Assembly: GCA_026168455.1 (NCBI GenBank) | Contig: JANSJX010000017.1 | Location: 124,001-188,000, forward strand | Length of the DNA stretch: 64,000 bases | Reading direction: 5' to 3' | Source of the DNA: Theocolax elegans | Lineage: Eukaryota > Arthropoda > Insecta > Hymenoptera > Cerocephalidae | Shown here: positions 53,200-64,000 of the stretch, one piece after another | Layout: every line of letters begins with the position of its first letter | Numbering within the stretch: position 1 is the first letter of the stretch | Made by a program: the position numbers and the translations under genes | Notes under the pieces: model-generated | Seen by the model: only the letters and a program-made list of their open reading frames with translations | Told to the model about the DNA's origin: nothing | The model's database searches: none

Positions 53200-53730
53200 G
53201 CAATCGTTTGCACCTTGATTGCTTATCGTTTGCTCCATGATTGCAATCGTTTGCACCATGAATGCATTCGTTTGCACCCTTGATAGCATCGTTTTTCACA
53301 TTGATAGCAATCGTTTGCACCTTGATTGCAATTCGTTTTGCGCAATTGATTGCAATCGTTTGCACATTGATTGCAATCGTTTGCACATTGATGCAATCGT
53401 TTGCATCTTGATAGCATCGTTTGCACCTTGATAGCATCGCCTTGCACCTTGATTGCAATCGTTTTGCACCTTGATTGCAATTGTTTGCAACTTGATTGCA
53501 ACCGCTTGCACCTCTTGATAGCAAATCTTTTGCACATTGAGTTGCAATCGTTTGCACCTTGATTGCAATCGTTTGCACATTGATTGCAATCGTTTGCGCC
53601 TTGATTGCAATCGTTTGCACAATGATAGCAAGTCGTTGAACAATTGATTGAATCGTTTGCATATTGATTGCAATCGTTGTACATTGATTGCAATCGTTTG
53701 CGCATTGGATTGCAATCGTTTGCACATAGA
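53200..53730 (+). repeat. Segment with clustered insertions
   Basis: Units remain recognisable but many carry one extra base: GCTTATCG, CACCCTT, GTTTTTCAC, GCGCAATTG, CGCCTTGC, CTCTTGATAGCAAATC, TTGAGTTGC and TTGGATTGC. Elsewhere indels are mostly losses. The cluster suggests a local drop in sequence accuracy, perhaps at a read or contig end. A second cluster lies at 62780-63180. Confidence 0.7.
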
Positions 53731-55900
53731 TTGCAATCGTTTGCGCATTGATTGCAATCGTCTGCACCTTGATTGCAATCGTTTGCACCTTAAAAGCAAT
53801 CGTTTGCACATTGATTGCAATCGTTTGCACATTAATTGCAATCGTTTGCACCTTGATTGCAATCGTTTGCGCATTGATTGCAATCGTTTGCACATTGATT
53901 GCAATCGTTTGCACATTGATTGCAATCGTTTGCATCTTGATAGCATCGTTTGCACCTTGATAGCATCGCTTGCACCTTGATTGCAATCGTTTGCACCTTG
54001 ATTGCAATTGTTTGCAACTTGATTGCAACCGCTTGCACCTTGATAGCAATCTTTTGCACATTGATTGCAGTCGTTTGCACCTTGATTGCAATCGTTTGCA
54101 CCTTGATTGCATCGTTTGCACATCGATTGCAATAGTTTTGCACCTTGATAGCAATCGTTTTGCACAGTGATTGCAATCGTTCGCACCTTGCTTGCTATCG
54201 TTTGCACTTAAAAGCAGTCGTTTGCATCTTGATTGCAATCGTTTGCACATCGATTGCAATAGTTTGCACCTTGATAGCAATCGTTTGCACAGTGATTGCA
54301 ATCGTTTGCACATTGATTGCAATCGTTTGCACATTGATATCAATCGTTTGCACCTTGATTGCAATCGTTTGCACCTTGATTGCAATCGTTTGAACCTTGA
54401 TTGCAATCGTTTGCACATTGATTGCGATCGATTGCACATTGATTGCCATCGTTTACACATTGATTGCAATCGTTGTACCTTAATTGCAATCGTTTGCACA
54501 ATTGATTGCAATCGTTTGCAACCTTGATTGCAATCGTTTGCACATTGATTGCAGTCGTTTGCACCTTGATTGCAATCGTTTGCACATTGATTGCAGTCGT
54601 TTGCACCTTGATTGCAATCGTTTGCACCTTGATTGCATCGTTTGCACCTTGATTGCAATCGTTGCACATTGGGAATGCAATCGTTTGCACCTTGATTGCA
54701 TATTGTTTGCACCTTAAAAGCTATCATTTGCACCTTGATAGCATCGTTTGCACCATAAAAGCAATCGTTTGAACCTTGACAGCATCGTTTGCACATTGAT
54801 TGCAATCGTTTGCACCTTGATTGCAATCGTTTGCACATTGATTGCAATCGTTTGCACATTGATTGCAGTCGTTTGCACCTTGATTGCAATCGTTTGCACC
54901 TTGATTGCAATCGTTTGTTCATCGATTGCAAGAGTTATGCACCTTGATAGCAATTGTTTGCACATTGAATGCAAATAGGTTTGCACCTTGATTGCATCGT
55001 TTGCACCTTGATTGCAATCGTTTGCACATTGAATGCAATCGTTTGCACAGTGATTGCAATCGTTTGCACATTGATTGCAATCGTTTGCACCTTCATAGCA
55101 TCGTTTTCACATTGATTGCAATCGTTTACGCATTGATAGCAATTATTTGCACCTTGATTGCAATTCTTTACTCCTTGATTGCAATCGTTTGCTCCTTGAT
55201 TGCAATCGTTTGCACCTTGATTGCTGATCGTTGCTCCATGATTGCAATCGTTTGCACCATGAATGCATTCGTTTGCACCTTGATAGCATCGTTTTCACAT
55301 TGATAGCAATCGTTTGCACCTTGATTGCAATCGTTTGCACCTTGATTGCAATCGTTTGCACCTTGATTGCAATCGTTTGCACCTTGATAGCATCGTTTTC
55401 ACATTGATAGCAATCGTTTGCACATTGATTGCAATCGTTTACGCATTGATAGCAATTATTTGCACCTTGATTGCAATCGCTTGCACCTTAAAAGCATCGT
55501 TTGCACATTGATTGCAATCGTTTGCACATTAATTGCAATCGTTTGCACCTTGATTGCATCGTTTGCGCAGTGATTGCAATCGTTTGCACATTGATTGCAA
55601 TCGTTTGCACATTGATTGCAATCGTTGCATTGATAGCATCGTTTGCACCTTGATAGCATCGCTTGCACCTTGATTGCAATCGTTTGCACCTTGATTGCAA
55701 TTGTTTGCAACTGATTGCAACCGCTTGCACCTTGATAGCAATCTTTTGCACATTGATTGCAGCGTTTGCACTTGATTGCAATCGTTTGCACCTTGATTGC
55801 ATCGTTTGCCACATCGATTGCAATAGTTTGTACCTTGATAGCAATCGTTGCACCTTGATTGCAATCGTTTGCACCTTGATAGCATCGTTTTCACATTGAT
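53730..55900 (+). repeat. Third ~4-kb copy and return to subfamily 1
   Basis: It contains the third TTCGCACC module (54180), a CCATAAAAGC triplet (about 54752) and a truncated copy of the GCATCTTGATAGC series (about 55620). Odd insertions occur at 54670-54990 (GGGAATGC, GAGTTATGC, AAATAGG). Subfamily 1 cassettes resume from about 55100 and dominate after 55900. Confidence 0.7.
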
Positions 55901-58900
55901 AGCAATCGTTGCACATTGATTGCATCGTTTACGCATTGATAGCAATTATTTGCACCTTGATTGCAATCGTTTGCACCTTGATTGCAATCGTTTGCTCCAT
56001 GATTGCAATCGTTTGCACCTTGATTGCAATCGTTTGCACCTTGATTGCAATCGTTTGCACCTTGATAGCATCGTTTTCACATTGATAGCAATCGTTTGCA
56101 CATTGATTGCAATCGTTTACGCATTGATAGCAATTATTTGCACCTTGATTGCAATCGTTTGCACCTTGATTGCAATCGTTTGCTCCATGATTGCAATCGT
56201 TTGCACCATGATTGCATTCGTTTGCACCTTGATTACAATCGTTTACGCATTGATAGCAATCATTTGCACCTTGATTGCAATCGTTTGCACCTTGATTGCA
56301 ATCGTTTGCTCCACGATTGCAATCGTTTGCACCATGATTGCATTCGTTTGCACCTAGATTGCAATCGTTTGTACCTTGATTGCAATCGTTTGCACCTTGA
56401 TAGCATCGTTTTCACATTGATAGCAATCGTTTGCACCTTGATTGCAATCGTTTGCACCTTGATTGCAATCGTTTGCACCTTGATTGCAATCGTTTGCACC
56501 TTGATAGCATCGTTTTCACATTGATAGCAATCGTTTGCACATTGATTGCAATCGTTTACGCATTGATAGCAATTATTTGCACCTTGATTGCAATCGCTTG
56601 CACCTTGATTGCAATCGTTTGCTCCATGATTACAATCATTTGCACCATGATTGCATTCGTTTGCACCTTGATTACAATCGTTTACGCATTGATAGCAATC
56701 GCTTGCACCTTGATTGCAATCGTTTGCACCTTGATTGCAATCGTTTGCACCTTGATTGCATTCGTTTGCACCTTGATTGCAATAGTTTGCACATTGATTA
56801 CAATCGTTTGCACCTTGATTGCAATCGTTTGCCCCTTGATAGCAATCGTTTGCAACTTGATTGCAATCGTTTGCACCTTGATAGCAATCGTTTGCACATT
56901 GATTGCAATCGTTTGCATCTCGATTGCAATCGTTTGCACCTTGATAGCAGTCGTTTGCAACTTGATTGCAATCGTTTGCACATTGATAGCATCGTTTTCA
57001 CATTGATAGCAATCGTTTGCACATTGATTGCAATCGTTTACGCATTGATAGCAATTATTTGCACCTTAATTGCAATTCTTTACTCCTTGATTGCAATCGT
57101 TTGCTCCTTGATTGCAATCGTTTGCACCTTGATTGCAATCGTTTGCACCTTGATAGCATCGTTTTCACATTGATAGCAATCGTTTGCACATTGATTGCAA
57201 TCGTTTACGCATTGATAGCAATTATTTGCACCTTGATTGCAATCGTTTGCACCTTGATTGCAATCGTTTGCACCTTGATTGCAATCATTTGCACCTTGAT
57301 TGCAATCGTTTGCACCTTGATAGCAATTGTTTGCACATTGATTGCGATCGTTTGCACCTTGAAGCAATCGTTTGCAACTTGATTGCAATCGTTTGCACCT
57401 TGATTGCTATCGTTTGCACCTTGATATCAATCGTTTGCACCTTGATTGCAATCGTTTGCACCTTGATAGCAATCGTTTGCACATTGATAGCAATCGTTTG
57501 CACATTGATTGCAATCGTTTACGCATTGATAGCAATTATTTGCACCTTGATTGCAATCGTTTGCACCTTGATTGCAATCGTTTGCTCCATGATTGCAATC
57601 GTTTGCTCCATGATTGCAATCGTTTGCACCATGATTGCATTCGTTTGCACCTTGATAGCAATTATTTGCACCTTGATTGCAATCGTTTGCACCTTGATTG
57701 CAATCGTTTGCTCCTTGATTGCAATCGTTTGCACCTTGATTGCAATCGTTTGCACCTTGATTGCAATCGTTTGCACCTTGATAGCATCGTTTTCACATTG
57801 ATATCAATCGTTTGTACATAGATTGCAATCGTTTACGCATTGATAGCAATTATTTGCACCTTGATTGCAATCGTTTTCACATTGATAGCAATCGTTTGCA
57901 CATTGATTGCAATGCGTCTGCACATTGATTGCAATCGCTTACGCATTGATAGCAATCATTTGCTCCTTGATTGCAATCGTTTGCACCTTGATTGCTATCG
58001 TTTGCTCCATGATTGCAATCGTTTGCACCATGAATGCATTCGTTTGCACCTTGATAGCATCGTTTTCACATTGATAGCAATCGTTTACACATTAATTGCA
58101 ATCGTTTACGCATTGATAGCAATCGTTTGCACCTTGATTGCAATCGTTTTCACATTGATAGCAATCGTTTGCACATTGATTGCAATGCGTCTGCACATTG
58201 ATTGCAATCGCTTACGCATTGATAGCAATCATTTGCTCCTTGATTGCAATCGTTTGCACCTTGATTGCTATCGTTTGCTCCATGATTGCAATCGTTTGCA
58301 CCATGATGCAATCGTTTGCACCTTGATGCAATCGTTTGCACATTGATAGCAATCGTTTACACATTAATTGCAATCGTTTACGCATTGATAGCAATCGTTT
58401 GCACCTTGATTGCAATCGTTTTCACATTGATATCAATCGTTTGTACATAGATTGCAATCGTTTGCACATTGATTGCAATCGCTTACGCATTGATAGCAAT
58501 CATTTGCTCCTTGATTGCAATCGTTTGCACCTTGATTGCTATCGTTTGCTCCATGATTGCATCGTTTGCACCATGAATGCATTCGTTTGCACCTTGATAG
58601 CATCGTTTTCACATTGATAGCATCGTTTGCACATTGATTGCAATCGTTTACGCATTGATAGCAATCGTTTGCACCTTGATTGCAATCGTTTGCACCTTGA
58701 TTGCAATCTTTGCACCTTGATAGCATCGTTTTCACATTAATAGCTACCGTTTGCACATTGATTGCAATCGTTTACGCATTGATACCAATCGTTTGCACAT
58801 TGATTGCAATCGTGTGCACCTATTGCAACAGTTTGCACCTTGATAGCATCGTTTGCACCTTGATAGCAATCGTTTGCGCATTGATTGCAATCGTTTGCAC

Positions 58901-59590
58901 ATTGATTGCAATCGTTTGCACCTTGATTGCAATCGTTTGCACCTTGATAGCATCGTTTTCACATTGATATCAATCGTTTGTACATAGATTGCAATCGTTT
59001 ACGCATTGATAGCAATTATTTGCACCTTGATTGCAATCGTTTTCACATTGATAGCAATCGTTTGCACATTGATTGCAATGCGTCTGCACATTGATTGCAA
59101 TCGCTTACGCATTGATAGCAATCATTTGCTCCTTGATTGCAATCGTTTGCACCTTGATTGCTATCGTTTGCTCCATGATTGCAATCGTTTGCACCATGAA
59201 TGCATTCGTTTGCACCTTGATAGCATCGTTTTCACATTGATAGCAATCGTTTACACATTAATTGCAATCGTTTACGCATTGATAGCAATCGTTTGCACCT
59301 TGATTGCAATCGTTTGCACCTTGATTGCAATCTTTGCACCTTGATAGCATCGTTTTCACATTAATAGCTACCGTTTGCACATTGATTGCAATCGTTTACG
59401 CATTGATACCAATCGTTTGCACATTGATTGCAATCGTGTGCACCTATTGCAACCGTTTGCACCTTGATAGCATCGTTTGCACCTTGATAGCAATCGTTTG
59501 CACCTTCATTGCAATCTTTTGAACCTTGATAGCAATCGTTTGCACATTGATTGCAATCGTTTGCTCCATGATTGCAATCGTTTGCACCAT
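55900..59590 (+). repeat. Clean subfamily 1 region copied from the left side
   Basis: 55920-56720 matches 8930-9740 at an offset of 46,984. From 57800 onward three GCGTCT modules follow (57913, 58187, 59080). The pair at 57913 and 58187 is a 274-bp tandem duplication. Shortened GCACCTATTGC units occur near 58820 and 59452, also seen at about 38300. Confidence 0.75.
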
Positions 59591-62500
59591 GATTGCAATC
59601 GTTTGCACCATGATTGCATTCGTTTGCACCTTGATAGCATCGTTTGCACCTAGATTGCAATCGTTTGCACCTTGATTGCAATCGTTTGCACCTTGATTGC
59701 ATTCGTTTGCACCTTGATTGCAATCGTTTGCACCTTGATTGCAATCGTTTGCTCCACGATTGCAATCGTTTGCACCATGATTGCATTCGTTTGCACCTAG
59801 ATTGCAATCGTTTGCACCTTGATTGCAATCGTTTGCACCTTGATAGCATCGTTTTCACATTGATAGCAATCGTTTGCACCTTGATTGCAATCGTTTGCAC
59901 CTTGATTGCAATCGTTTGCACCTTGATTGCAATCGTTTGCACCTTCATAGCATCGTTTTCACATTGATAGCAATCGTTTGCACCTTGATTGCAATCGTTT
60001 GCACCTTCATAGCATCGTTTTCACATTGATAGCAATCGTTTGCACATTGATTGCAATCGTTTACGCATTGATAGCAATTATTTGCACCTTGATTGCAATC
60101 GTTTGCACCTTGATTGCATTCGTTTGCACCTTGATTGCAATCGTTTGCACATTGATTACAATCGTTTGCACCTTGATTGCAATCGTTTGCACCTTGATAG
60201 CAATCCTTTGCAACTTGATTGCAATCGTTTGCACCTTGATTGCAATCGTTTGCACCTTGATTGCAATTGTTTACTCCTTGATTGCAATCGTTTGCACCTT
60301 CATAGCATCGTTTTCACATTGATAGCAATCGTTTGCACATTGATTGCAATCGTTTACGCATTGATAGCAATTATTTGCACCTTGATTGCAATCGTTTGCA
60401 CCTTGATTGCATTCGTTTGCACCTTGATTGCAATCGTTTGCACATTGATTACAATCGTTTGCACCTTGATTGCAATCGTTTGCACCTTGATAGCAATCCT
60501 TTGCAACTTGATTGCAATCGTTTGCACCTTGATTGCAATCGTTTGCACCTTGATTGCAATTCTTTACTCCTTGATTGCAATCGTTTGCTCCTTGATTGCA
60601 ATCGTTTGCACCTTGATTGCAATCGTTTGCACCTTGATTGCAATCGTTTGCACCTTGATAGCATCGTTTTCACATTGATAGCAATCGTTTGCACATTGAT
60701 AGCATCGTTTTCACATTGATAGCAATCGTTTGCACAAAGATTGCAATCGTTTACGCATTGATAGCAATCATTTGCACCTTGATTGCAATCATTTGCACCT
60801 TGAGTGCAATCGTTTGCTCCATGATTGCAATCGTTTGCACCATAATTGCATTCGTTTGCACCTAGATTGCAATCGTTTGCACCTTGATAGCATCGTTTTC
60901 ACATTGATAGCAATTGTTTGCACCTTGATTGCAATCGTTTGCACCTTGATTGCAGTCGTTACAGCTTGTTATCATCGTTTTCACATTGATAGCAATCGTT
61001 TGCACATAGATTGCAATCGTTTGCACCTTGATTGCAATCATTTGCACCTTGATAGCATCGTTTTCACATTGATAGCAATCGTTTGCACCTTCATAGCATC
61101 GTTTTCACATTGATAGCAATCGTTTGCACCTTGATTGCAATCGTTTGCACCTTCATAGCATCGTTTTCACATTGATAGCAATCGTTTGCACATTGATTGC
61201 AATCGTTTACGCATTGATAGCAATTATTTGCACCTTGATTGCAATCGTTTGCACCTTGATTGCATTCGTTTGCACCTTGATTGCAATCGTTTGCACATTG
61301 ATTACAATCGTTTGCACCTTGATTGCAATCGTTTGCACCTTGATAGCAATCCTTTGCAACTTGATTGCAATCGTTTGCACCTTGATTGCAATCGTTTGCA
61401 CCTTGATTGCAATTCTTTACTCCTTGATTGCAATCGTTTGCACCTTCATAGCATCGTTTTCACATTGATAGCAATCGTTTGCACATTGATTGCAATCGTT
61501 TGCACATTGATTGCAATCGTTTGCTCCATGATTGCAATCGTTTGCACCATGATTGCAATCGTTTGCACCATGATTGCATTCGTTTGCACCTTGATAGCAT
61601 CGTTTGCACCTAGATTGCAATCGTTTGCACCTTGATTGCAATCGTTTGCACCTTGATTGCATTCGTTTGCACCTTGATTGCAATCGTTTGCACCTTGATT
61701 GCAATCGTTTGCTCCACGATTGCAATCGTTTGCACCATGATTGCATTCGTTTGCACCTAGATTGCAATCGTTTGCACCTTGATTGCAATCGTTTGCACCT
61801 TGATAGCATCGTTTTCACATTGATAGCAATCGTTTGCACCTTGATTGCAATCGTTTGCACCTTGATTGCAATCGTTTGCACCTTGATTGCAATCGTTTGC
61901 ACCTTCATAGCATCGTTTTCACATTGATAGCAATCGTTTGCACCTGATTGCAATCGTTTGCACCTTCATAGCATCGTTTTCACATTGATAGCAATCGTTT
62001 GCACATTGATTGCAATCGTTTACGCATTGATAGCATTATTTGCACCTTGATTGCAATCGTTTGCACCTTGATTGCATTCGTTTGCACCTTGATTGCAATC
62101 GTTTGCACATTGATTACAATCGTTTGCACCTTGATTGCAATCGTTTGCACCTTGATAGCAATCCTTTGCTCCACGATTGCAATCGTTTGCACCATGATTG
62201 CATTCGTTTGCACCTAGATTGCAATCGTTTGCACCTTGATTGCAATCGTTTGCACCTTGATAGCATCGTTTTCACATTGATAGCAATCGTTTGCACCTTG
62301 ATTGCAATCGTTTGCACCTTGATTGCAATCGTTTGCACCTTGATTGCAATCGTTTGCACCTTCATAGCATCGTTTTCACATTGATAGCAATCGTTTGCAC
62401 CTTGATTGCAATCGTTTGCACCTTCATAGCATCGTTTTCACATTGATAGCAATCGTTTGCACATTGATTGCAATCGTTTACGCATTGATAGCAATTATTT

Positions 62501-62780
62501 GCACCTTGATTGCAATCGTTTGCACCTTGATTGCATTCGTTTGCACCTTGATTGCAATCGTTTGCACATTGATTACAATCGTTTGCACCTTGATTGCAAT
62601 CGTTTGCACCTTGATAGCAATCCTTTGCAACTTGATTGCAATCGTTTGCACCTTGATTGCAATTGTTTGCACCTTGATTGCATTCTTTACTCCTTGATTG
62701 CAATCGTTTGCTCCTTGATTGCAATCGTTTGCACCTTGATTGCAATCGTTTGCACCTTGATTGCAATCGTTTGCACCTGA
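59590..62780 (+). repeat. Block series with CACCTTCATAGC units
   Basis: 59644-59967 and 61604-61927 are near-identical at an offset of 1,960 bp. Runs starting near 59978, 61124 and 62395 share the same opening (CACCTTCATAGCATCG units) at offsets of 1,146 and 1,271 bp. 60730-61110 matches 6900-7300 at an offset of about 53,833 and contains the TTACAGCTTG aberrant unit (60959). Confidence 0.8.
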
Positions 62781-64000
62781 TAGCATCGTTTTTCACATTG
62801 ATAGCAATCGTTTGCACATTGATAGCATCGTTTCACCATTGATGAGGCAATCGTTTGCACAAAGATTGCAATCGTTTACGCATTGATAGCAATCATTTGC
62901 CACCTTGATTGCAATCATTTGCACCTTGAGTGCAAATCGTTTGCTACCATGATTGCATCGTTTTGCACCATAATTGCATTCGTTTGCACCTAGATTGCAA
63001 TCGTTTGCACCTTGATAGCATCGTTTTCACATTGATAGCAATTGTTTGCACCTTGATTGCAATCGTTTGCACCTTGATTGTCAGTCGTACAGCTTGTTAT
63101 CATCGTTTTCACATTGATAGCATCGTTTTGCACATAGATTGCAATCGTTTGCACCTTGATTGCATCATTTGCACCTGATAGCATCGTTTTCACATTGATA
63201 GCAATCGTTTGCACATTGATTGCAATCGTTTGCACCTTGATAGCATCGTTTTCACATTGATAGCAATCGTTTTGCACCTTGATTGCAATCGTTTGCACCT
63301 TGATTGCAATCGTTTGCACCTTGATAGCAATTGTTTGCACATTGATTGCGATCGTTTGCACCTTGAAGCAATCGTTTGCAACTTGATTGCAATCGATTGC
63401 ATCTTGATTGCTATAGTTTGCACCTTGATATCAATCGTTTGCACCTTGATTGCAATCGTTTACGCATTGATAGCAATCGTTTGCACCTTGATTGCAATCG
63501 TTTGCACCTTGATTGCAATCGTTTGCACCTTGATAGCATCGTTTTCACATTGATATCAATCGTTTGCACCTTGATTGCAATCATTTGCACCTTGATTGCA
63601 ATTGTTTGCACCTTGATAGCAATCGTTTGCACATTGATAGCAATCATTTGCACATTGATTGCAATCGTTTACGCATTGATAGCAATTATTTGCACCTTGA
63701 TAGCATCGTTTTCACATTGATAACAATCGTTTGCACCTTGATTGCATTCGTTTGCACCTTGATTGCAATCGTTTGCACATTGATTACAATCGTTTGCACA
63801 TTGATTGCAATCGTTTACGCATTGATAGCAATTATTTGCACCTTGATTGCATTCGTTTGCACCTTGATTGCAATCGTTTGCACCTTGATTGCTATCGTTT
63901 GCACCTTGATATCAATCGTTTGCACCTTGATAGCAATCGTTTGCACCTTGATTGCAATCGTTTGCACCTTGATTGCATTCGTTTGCACCTTGATTGCAAT
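62781..64000 (+). repeat. Right end: noisy copy of X, then ordinary array
   Basis: 62781-63180 is a poor-quality version of about 6840-7200 and 60660-61050, with insertions such as GATGAGGC, GCCACC, GCAAATCG, CTACCATG and GATTGTCAGTCG. 63200-63440 matches 7250-7480, including an extra T in CGTTTTGCACC and the GATCGTTTGCACCTTGAAGC unit. From 63440 to the end the units are ordinary and the array continues past the window. Confidence 0.75.

Larger units (their letters stand above)
1..64000 (+). repeat. 21-bp satellite array filling the whole window
   Basis: The sequence is a head-to-tail tandem repeat from the first to the last base. The commonest unit is 21 bp: TTGCAATCGT followed directly by TTGCACCTTGA. 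At 21 bp this gives about 3,000 units. Common variants replace CACCTTGA by CACATTGA, GCTCCATGA, CACCATGA, CACCTAGA, CAACTTGA or GCGCATTGA, and ATTGCAATCG by ATAGCAATCG, ATAGCAGTCG or ATATCAATCG. Some units are 20 bp (TAGCATCGTTTTCAC, CTTGAAGCAATCG). The T-rich strand is the + strand everywhere except 2038-3777. No stretch longer than about two units departs from the pattern, so no gene or insertion is hidden inside. An array of this size without genes is typical of eukaryotic satellite DNA. I do not recognise the family and cannot assign it to a species or a chromosomal position. Confidence 0.97.

Noticed and set aside
53200..53730. Gene remnant or non-repeat island
   Set aside because: Although irregular, every part can be read as known units with one-base insertions, and its parts match cleaner copies at about 48900-49300 and 53730-54060.
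1..64000. Hundreds of open reading frames of 60-609 codons on both strands
   Set aside because: They follow from a 21-bp unit (a multiple of three) with stops in only one of its six frames. They overlap on both strands, change frame at 20-bp units, and show no start signals or known domains.
1..64000. CRISPR array
   Set aside because: Repeats are directly adjacent with no unique spacers. Variable parts are only small changes of the same unit, and no cas-like gene is present.
1..64000. Telomere repeat
   Set aside because: The unit does not match telomere types I know and has no G-rich strand (4 G and 5 C in 21 bases). A subtelomeric satellite remains possible, but nothing in the window shows it.
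1..64000. Repeat-protein gene with seven-residue units
   Set aside because: Frames are broken by frequent 20-bp units and indels, no unique flanking exon or signal peptide is seen, and variants are not biased to silent positions.
1..64000. tRNA or other structured RNA genes suggested by local palindromes
   Set aside because: The pairing comes from the self-complementary GATTGCAATC in each unit. No cloverleaf, anticodon arm or conserved RNA motif is present.

Overview
The whole 64 kb window is one continuous tandem-repeat (satellite) array. I find no protein gene, RNA gene, mobile element or CRISPR array in it. The basic unit is 21 bp: a 10-bp half TTGCAATCGT followed by an 11-bp half TTGCACCTTGA. 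It repeats about 3,000 times (64,000/21). Many diverged versions of the unit occur, including several 20-bp ones. The array is already under way at base 1 and still running at base 64,000, so both edges lie beyond the window. An uninterrupted satellite of this size points to a eukaryotic chromosome (centromeric, subtelomeric or other heterochromatin). I do not recognise the unit and cannot name the organism.

Layout. 1-2037: forward units, including block X (485-2035). 2038-3777: the only stretch in reverse orientation. 3778-5968: a 53-bp forward spacer, then a forward arm that mirrors 2038-3777, so that 2038-5968 is a large imperfect palindrome. 5969-6380: a linker of mixed unit types. 6380-7930: X2, a direct copy of X. 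7931-24150: mainly subfamily 1 (CACCTTGA, GCTCCATGA, CACCATGA, CTTTACTCC and TAGCATCGTTTTCAC units), with nested duplications. 24150-33430: subfamily 2, rich in CACATTGA, GCGCATTGA, CCTTAAAAGC, CCATAAAAGC and GACAGCATCG units. 33430-44550: subfamily 1 again. 44550-55900: interleaved blocks of both subfamilies in roughly 4-kb higher-order copies. 55900-64000: subfamily 1 again, with blocks almost identical to 6.4-10 kb at the left end.

The interest is in the architecture. Order is visible at several scales: a 10/11-bp half-unit, the 21-bp unit, an 83-bp four-unit cassette, blocks of 0.2-0.75 kb, copies at 1.1-6 kb, and copies 47-54 kb apart. The reverse-oriented arm sits exactly at a point where removing it would restore an order of units seen again at 7.9 kb. 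It is therefore best read as an inserted inverted copy, not as a simple inversion. Long open frames occur throughout, but only because 21 is a multiple of three and five of the six frames of the unit lack a stop; they are not genes. The frequency and type of single-base indels vary sharply along the window, which suggests uneven assembly quality, so fine detail in the noisy stretches should be read with care. All coordinates and offsets come from reading by eye and may be off by a few bases; unit counts are estimates.
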